This document shows, piece after piece, positions 60,081 to 64,000 of a DNA stretch of 64,000 bases. The notes beneath the pieces were generated by a model. That model was not told the origin of the DNA, did no database searches, and was given only the letters and a program-made list of their open reading frames with translations. Made by a program: the position numbers and the translations under genes. The stretch's first letter is position 1, and each line of letters starts with the position of its first letter. Location: the NCBI GenBank assembly GCA_964470455.1, contig CAYYCX010000005.1, forward strand, positions 47,869 to 111,868, read 5' to 3'. Source of the DNA: JAWXBM01 sp964470455 (lineage in GTDB: Bacteria > Pseudomonadota > Gammaproteobacteria > Xanthomonadales > SZUA-36).

Positions 60081-61406
60081 GTGCTCTTCATCACCACGGC
60101 TGCGTATCCGCTGGGCGGAGTTGCAGTTTGGCTAAGTCATTTACTAAAGGGCCTCACCATCCGTGGTTTCGAATGTTGGTTGGGGCTGACTGTAGGTGAG
60201 AACAGTAGTCCGGAATCGTACCTTTCCATGCATCCTTGGGAGCAGGTTTTCTTGATAGGAAACGTAACAGGCTCGCGTGAGGGACGAATTCGCTCGCTCA
60301 CGAGGGCCATTCGTAAGGTGCGGCCGGATGTTGTAGTTGTCACCAATACGCCTGACGCATATATCGCAGCATCTAGGATCGGGCTAAGTAGACCACGAGT
60401 TGTGATGGCGCTTCATGGAGTCGAGCCACAGTTTTATTCTGATTTGAAAGTATTCGGAAACGTTATTGACGCAGTGGTTGTTCCATCACGCTTGGCTGCA
60501 CATATGGTGGAGCACCTTGCTGGTTTTCCAGGTGAACTCACAGAGAGAATTCCAGTCGGGATAGAACTCTCTAATATCGAAATTCAATCACCAAGTAGTC
60601 CGTTGGAAATTGTCTATTCTGGCCGCCTTGAGCGGGATGCAAAGCGAGTCCACGATATTCCAGAAATAGCAAAGTGGCTGGATAACAACAACTTCAGCTA
60701 TCGACTGTTGATTGCCGGTGATGGAGGGGAGCGCAGCTCATTAGTGACCGAGCTTGAACAGGTGAATGGGCCGGTGCATTTTTTTGGTGCGCTTCCAAAA
60801 GAGGCATTGTTTTCTAAAGTGTACAGGTCCGGTCGGGTTCTGTTGATCACTTCGGAACGCGAAACTGGGCCTTTGGTAGCTTGGGAGGCAATGGCAAGTG
60901 GAATGGTCGTAGTAACATCAATATACAGAGGTCTCAAGGCTGAGAATATTCTAAAGGACGAAGTTAACGCATTACTATTTCCAGTTGGTCATTGTTCTGG
61001 CGCTGCTGCTCAACTGATGAGAGCTTCCGATCCGGCTCTCTATTTCAAGTTGGCTCGTTCTGGCATGGAATTGGTTCAAACGAACTTTTCTACTGAGTCG
61101 ATGGCACTTCATTGGCAGGACTTCCTCAGAGATTTACCAAGGCGACCCACTTGTTTTCCTTACTCAGCGAACATTGAATTTGCTCCAGAAGGGCGACTGT
61201 CAAAATGGTTTGGGAACCGAACTGCAGAATATATCAGAGCAACACTTGGTATTCAGTACAAGCACAAATCACCTGGAGGGGAATGGCCGCATTCCTATGG
61301 TAACTCGAAGCAGACAGAAAAGTACTTCGACATAGTAACAAGATTTGACAATTGGCCGGCTACCATTTTGCCATCGGAATCTGAGGAAACGAAATGTTTT
61401 CAGTAG
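60081..61406 (+). CDS. GT4-family glycosyltransferase
   Basis: 441 residues from GTG 60081. 'TTAAYPLGGVAVWLSHLLKGLTIRG' is a classical GT4 N-terminus; 'IPVGIELSNIE', 'IVYSGRLERDAKRVHDIPEI' and 'SERETGPLVAWEAMASGMVVVTS' form the GT-B C-terminal donor site (E-x7-E). A C-terminal extension of about 80 residues beyond the fold is unassigned. Donor unknown. 73 bases separate it from the previous gene. AT-rich. Confidence 0.88.
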   Translation: MLFITTAAYPLGGVAVWLSHLLKGLTIRGFECWLGLTVGENSSPESYLSMHPWEQVFLIGNVTGSREGRIRSLTRAIRKVRPDVVVVTNTPDAYIAASRIGLSRPRVVMALHGVEPQFYSDLKVFGNVIDAVVVPSRLAAHMVEHLAGFPGELTERIPVGIELSNIEIQSPSSPLEIVYSGRLERDAKRVHDIPEIAKWLDNNNFSYRLLIAGDGGERSSLVTELEQVNGPVHFFGALPKEALFSKVYRSGRVLLITSERETGPLVAWEAMASGMVVVTSIYRGLKAENILKDEVNALLFPVGHCSGAAAQLMRASDPALYFKLARSGMELVQTNFSTESMALHWQDFLRDLPRRPTCFPYSANIEFAPEGRLSKWFGNRTAEYIRATLGIQYKHKSPGGEWPHSYGNSKQTEKYFDIVTRFDNWPATILPSESEETKCFQ

Positions 61407-62008
61407 TCATCTCCACTCACAATTGAACAGCAAGCAATGCAGGAACAAAGTGCTTGAGTTGTCTCCTCCGAGGTGGATATGTCCCTACATAAGCTTTCTC
61501 AAAATTCGGACAATTTATTGGTTAGCACATCTGTCAAGAAGATAGCTGGAGGAGTGAAGGGAATATCAATGATTCACCTAGAGTCCAAACTTCGCCATTC
61601 TAAATGGAGCGGAAGCATGCCATGGTACAGCAAGTGATCGAAGCACATGGGTTTTCTATTGCCAGTCAGTGTCGCAGAGTGGGCTTTATCTGGATCGGCC
61701 TAGTATCTACTGATGAAGGACTGGCTGCGTAAGGATCGGCTGGCGATTGATGTCTTGCATAGTCTTGCTGTAGTAAAGCCTGGATGGGGTTTTGTAAGCT
61801 ATTTCGCAAATGGCTTTGACGGCAAGATCATGGTTGGAATTAAGTATGGGTGTTGCGGGTGTATCACGCGAGGGCAGCGGCTATAAGCCCATCTGTGGAA
61901 ATGCACCCGGAATTTCCAAAGCGTGAGTTATTTGCCGGCAAGGGCCCTATCTGGAAGATGCTTTCCAAGATAAAGCGCTGCCCAGGCATTAAGCCACGAG
62001 AGGCATGA
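61394..62008 (+). pseudogene. Decayed gene, probably a glycosyltransferase
   Basis: GAGGAAACGAA precedes an ATG at 61394 that reads MFSVVISTHN and then TGA: this is the usual start of a GT2 glycosyltransferase cut off after ten codons. Downstream, frames change repeatedly, with short open pieces such as 61626-61727 (frame 0, MVQQVIEAHGF...) and a final open frame 61844-62008 (VWVLRVYHARAAAISPS...) ending in an ATGA overlap with the next gene, as a real upstream gene would. I read this as one gene broken by several frameshifts and stops; sequencing error or two overlapping small genes are less likely. Confidence 0.6.
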
Positions 62009-63066
62009 AGTCTCCATTGTATAGGCTCAGATTGATGGCTGGGGTGGTTGCATATGATTTGCCGCGATATTTGAAACACCTCTATGGTGAGCCTCGTGAC
62101 TACCTCGCAATCTGCAATCGGCAAGAGCGGTTAGTTTGTTCACCTGATTCCCCGGGCTATCTTTGTGATTGGCAGTGGACAAGTGAGTTGCACGGGGCAA
62201 AAGTCCTTCCAGTTTTGGGTAGGAAGATGTTCCAAAAGGCGTTCCACGACCATCCAATCAGGTTTTCAGAAGCGCCGGAGTCGGCGACCTCAAATCCCGA
62301 AATCTCTTTTGTTATCGGACATCGAGGGTTGGTCCGCCTGCCGCACTTGAAGGCGACACTTGCAAGCATTGCGGCTCAGAGGGGCGTCTCATTTGAGTGT
62401 ATTGTGGTGGAGCAAGATACGAAGCCGAAGATACAGGACAAACTTCCCGCTTGGGTCAGATATGTGCACCAAAGTTGCACTTCAAATGACATGCCTTACA
62501 ACCGTTCGATGGCATTCAATCAAGGAGTGCAGCTAGCTAGTGGTGACCTTGTAATCCTGCACGACAATGACATGCCTGTACCGCAAGATTATGCGGCTGC
62601 CAATTTCGCTGTCGTAGCAAAGGGCTATGATGTTATCAACCTTAAGCGATTCATCTTTTATCTGGATCGTAAGACATCTGAATTACTGAGCACGAATACT
62701 GCGTTACCTCGTAGGCCACGAATAGAAGCAATTCTCCAGAACGCTCAAGGTGGTGGAAGTATTTCAATTTCCCGCAATGCGTACTGGAGCATTGGTGGGA
62801 TGGATGAGTCCTTCGTCGGCTGGGGTGGAGAAGACAACGAGTTTTGGGAGCGAGCCGAGACCTTGCGTGTTTATTCGTTTGGGACATTGTCTTTACTCCA
62901 CCTGTGGCATGCACCGCAACCCGACAAACTGCAGGCGCAGGTCAACGGTGTGTCTCGATATCAAATACAGAGTCAGGTGGATCCGCTGGTCAGGATTCAA
63001 CGCCTTAAGGAGAAGGTTAGGAGACGTTCACTCGTGAAACACCTGGAAGACTGTGTGCGGCATTAG
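62005..63066 (+). CDS. GT2-family glycosyltransferase with galactosyltransferase-like C-domain
   Basis: 353 residues. A roughly 95-residue N-terminal extension precedes the GT-A fold: 'ISFVIGHRGLVRLPHLKATLASIAAQ', 'CIVVEQDTKPK', 'LVILHDNDMPVPQDY' (DxD-type metal site) and a C-terminal 'GGMDESFVGWGGEDNEFWERA' motif typical of the Glyco_transf_7C galactosyltransferase region. The start overlaps the TGA of the preceding decayed gene. It also overlaps asnB by 14 bases. AT-rich. Confidence 0.88.
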   Translation: MKSPLYRLRLMAGVVAYDLPRYLKHLYGEPRDYLAICNRQERLVCSPDSPGYLCDWQWTSELHGAKVLPVLGRKMFQKAFHDHPIRFSEAPESATSNPEISFVIGHRGLVRLPHLKATLASIAAQRGVSFECIVVEQDTKPKIQDKLPAWVRYVHQSCTSNDMPYNRSMAFNQGVQLASGDLVILHDNDMPVPQDYAAANFAVVAKGYDVINLKRFIFYLDRKTSELLSTNTALPRRPRIEAILQNAQGGGSISISRNAYWSIGGMDESFVGWGGEDNEFWERAETLRVYSFGTLSLLHLWHAPQPDKLQAQVNGVSRYQIQSQVDPLVRIQRLKEKVRRRSLVKHLEDCVRH

Positions 63067-64000
63067 CGGCTGGTCGTTATCCCATATGGGTAGGCGCAGC
63101 AGTGCCGAGCTTTTGGCCATGCATGATCTACTGTCGCATCGTGGCCCCGACGACAGCGGAATCTATGAAGACGCCTCCCGCCATGTAGCCCTTGCACACA
63201 ACCGTCTCAGTATCATTGACCTAAGCAAGAAGGGCCATCAACCGATGGTGAACCAGGATACGGGTGATGTGCTTGTCTTCAATGGCGAAATCTACAACTT
63301 CAAGGTATTGAGGGCGAACCTCGCATCAGCCGGATACCGCTTCCGGTCAGAGAGTGATACCGAAGTGCTGCTCCTAGCGTTCCAGCACTGGGGAATTGAG
63401 TGCGTGAAGCAGCTTCGTGGAATGTTTGCCTTTGCGGTTTGGTCGCCTGCGAAAGGCTCAATATTCCTTGCCCGCGACCCGATGGGGATCAAACCCCTTT
63501 ATTATTGGAAAACGCCGGATGGGATCGTATTTGCTTCTGAGATCAAGGCATTTCTGGCATTGGCTGATTTTCCACGCTTGGAAGACCCTGAGTCCCTGCA
63601 ACAATTTCTTGAGTTCGGCTACACGCTTGGCGAACGGACGATATTCAAGGATGTCTTCAAACTGCTGCCTGGCAACTGGTTGTGCCTTCAGAATGGGTGT
63701 GTGACAGAAGCGCAGCCGTTTTTTCTTCCGGGTTTGCAGGAGCCAGTTCAAACAATTTCGCAGACAGATCGGGTTCGGCATGCCTACGAAACGCTGCACA
63801 CGGTAGTGGCGGACCACCTCGTTGCCGATGTGCCGGTAGGCATTCTGCTATCAGGTGGCCTGGACTCGGGCCTGATCGCCGCGCTGGCTGCGCGGCACAC
63901 CCAGTTGCAGACGTTCACGATGGGCTTTGGAGACTCGGGAGTAGATGAAAGGCCCTTTGGAAGACGGGTCAGCAACGCCATCGGTTCCGACCATACAGAG
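63053..64000 (+). CDS. asnB: Asparagine synthase (glutamine-hydrolysing), 5' part
   Basis: The frame starts at GTG 63053 and is still open at the window end (316 codons). The catalytic Cys follows the start (V-C-G-I-S-G-W), marking the class II glutaminase domain, with 'LLSHRGPDDSGI', 'NRLSIIDLS', 'VFNGEIYNF', 'SESDTEVLL' and 'FLARDPMGIKPLYY'. The synthetase P-loop 'ILLSGGLDSG' begins near residue 263. AsnB-like enzymes in polysaccharide loci may amidate a sugar or act in glycan modification rather than make asparagine. It overlaps the previous gene by 14 bases. Confidence 0.93.
   Translation, partial: MCGISGWSLSHMGRRSSAELLAMHDLLSHRGPDDSGIYEDASRHVALAHNRLSIIDLSKKGHQPMVNQDTGDVLVFNGEIYNFKVLRANLASAGYRFRSESDTEVLLLAFQHWGIECVKQLRGMFAFAVWSPAKGSIFLARDPMGIKPLYYWKTPDGIVFASEIKAFLALADFPRLEDPESLQQFLEFGYTLGERTIFKDVFKLLPGNWLCLQNGCVTEAQPFFLPGLQEPVQTISQTDRVRHAYETLHTVVADHLVADVPVGILLSGGLDSGLIAALAARHTQLQTFTMGFGDSGVDERPFGRRVSNAIGSDHTE

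Noticed and set aside
61345..61545. 66-codon open frame as a separate small gene
   Set aside because: It runs through the end of the GT4 gene in another frame and has no ribosome-binding site; treated as part of the decayed region.

Overview
The window is bacterial and most likely from a gammaproteobacterium. It carries ligA and uvrB, a CCA-encoding tRNA-Asn(GTT) and tRNA-Ser(GGA), TonB-dependent uptake, an RfaH with a textbook ops element, and moderately high-GC housekeeping genes. The exact order cannot be fixed from the sequence alone; a marine or environmental, non-enteric lineage is a guess. Two stretches are clearly more AT-rich and look acquired: about 10.5-12.96 kb beside tRNA-Asn, and about 57.8-63.1 kb inside the polysaccharide locus.

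Layout. 1-8.9 kb: the 3' part of ligA, a DUF481 outer-membrane protein, a YegS-type lipid kinase, a SYLF-domain secreted protein, a BKACE (DUF849) enzyme, a small secreted Cys-rich protein and a beta-propeller/CehA-McbA metallohydrolase. 8.9-21.5 kb: an SSS symporter, a low-GC island (DUF4238, DUF4224-like, secreted protein) ending at tRNA-Asn, a FimT-like pseudopilin, an aspartate aminotransferase, uvrB, SufU, an endonuclease/exonuclease/phosphatase lipoprotein, a MATE pump and a DUF2608 HAD lipoprotein. 21.7-26.5 kb: tRNA-Ser followed by a compact 4.7-kb integrative element bounded by 17-bp direct repeats. It holds a tyrosine integrase, an AlpA-like regulator, a RepA-like AAA ATPase and four small unknown genes, with no structural or obvious cargo genes. 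26.7-38.9 kb: a DEAD-box helicase, a TonB-dependent receptor, a TPR-sulfotransferase, and then a probable cyclic-AMP module (SulP transporter with a cyclic-nucleotide-binding tail, class III phosphodiesterase, CHASE2 adenylate cyclase).

39.2-64 kb is a large cell-surface polysaccharide region. The first block (41.4-53.2 kb) has an outer-membrane barrel, a Wza-like exporter, a Wzc-like tyrosine autokinase, a PPP-type phosphatase, a SEL1/SPOR protein, an O-antigen ligase/polymerase, a WecA-like initiating transferase, UDP-xylose synthase and GalE. A VapBC module follows. The second block opens with rfaH and an ops site (GGCGGTAGCGTG at 54563-54574) immediately upstream of wzm, then an EPS-type MarR regulator, GT4, gmd, wzt, several glycosyltransferases, a decayed gene and asparagine synthase running off the window end. 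RfaH probably loads onto polymerase at ops and carries it through the long ABC-exporter/O-antigen operon. Short interspersed palindromic repeats occur at 17.3, 51.7, 51.9-52.15 and 54.45 kb.
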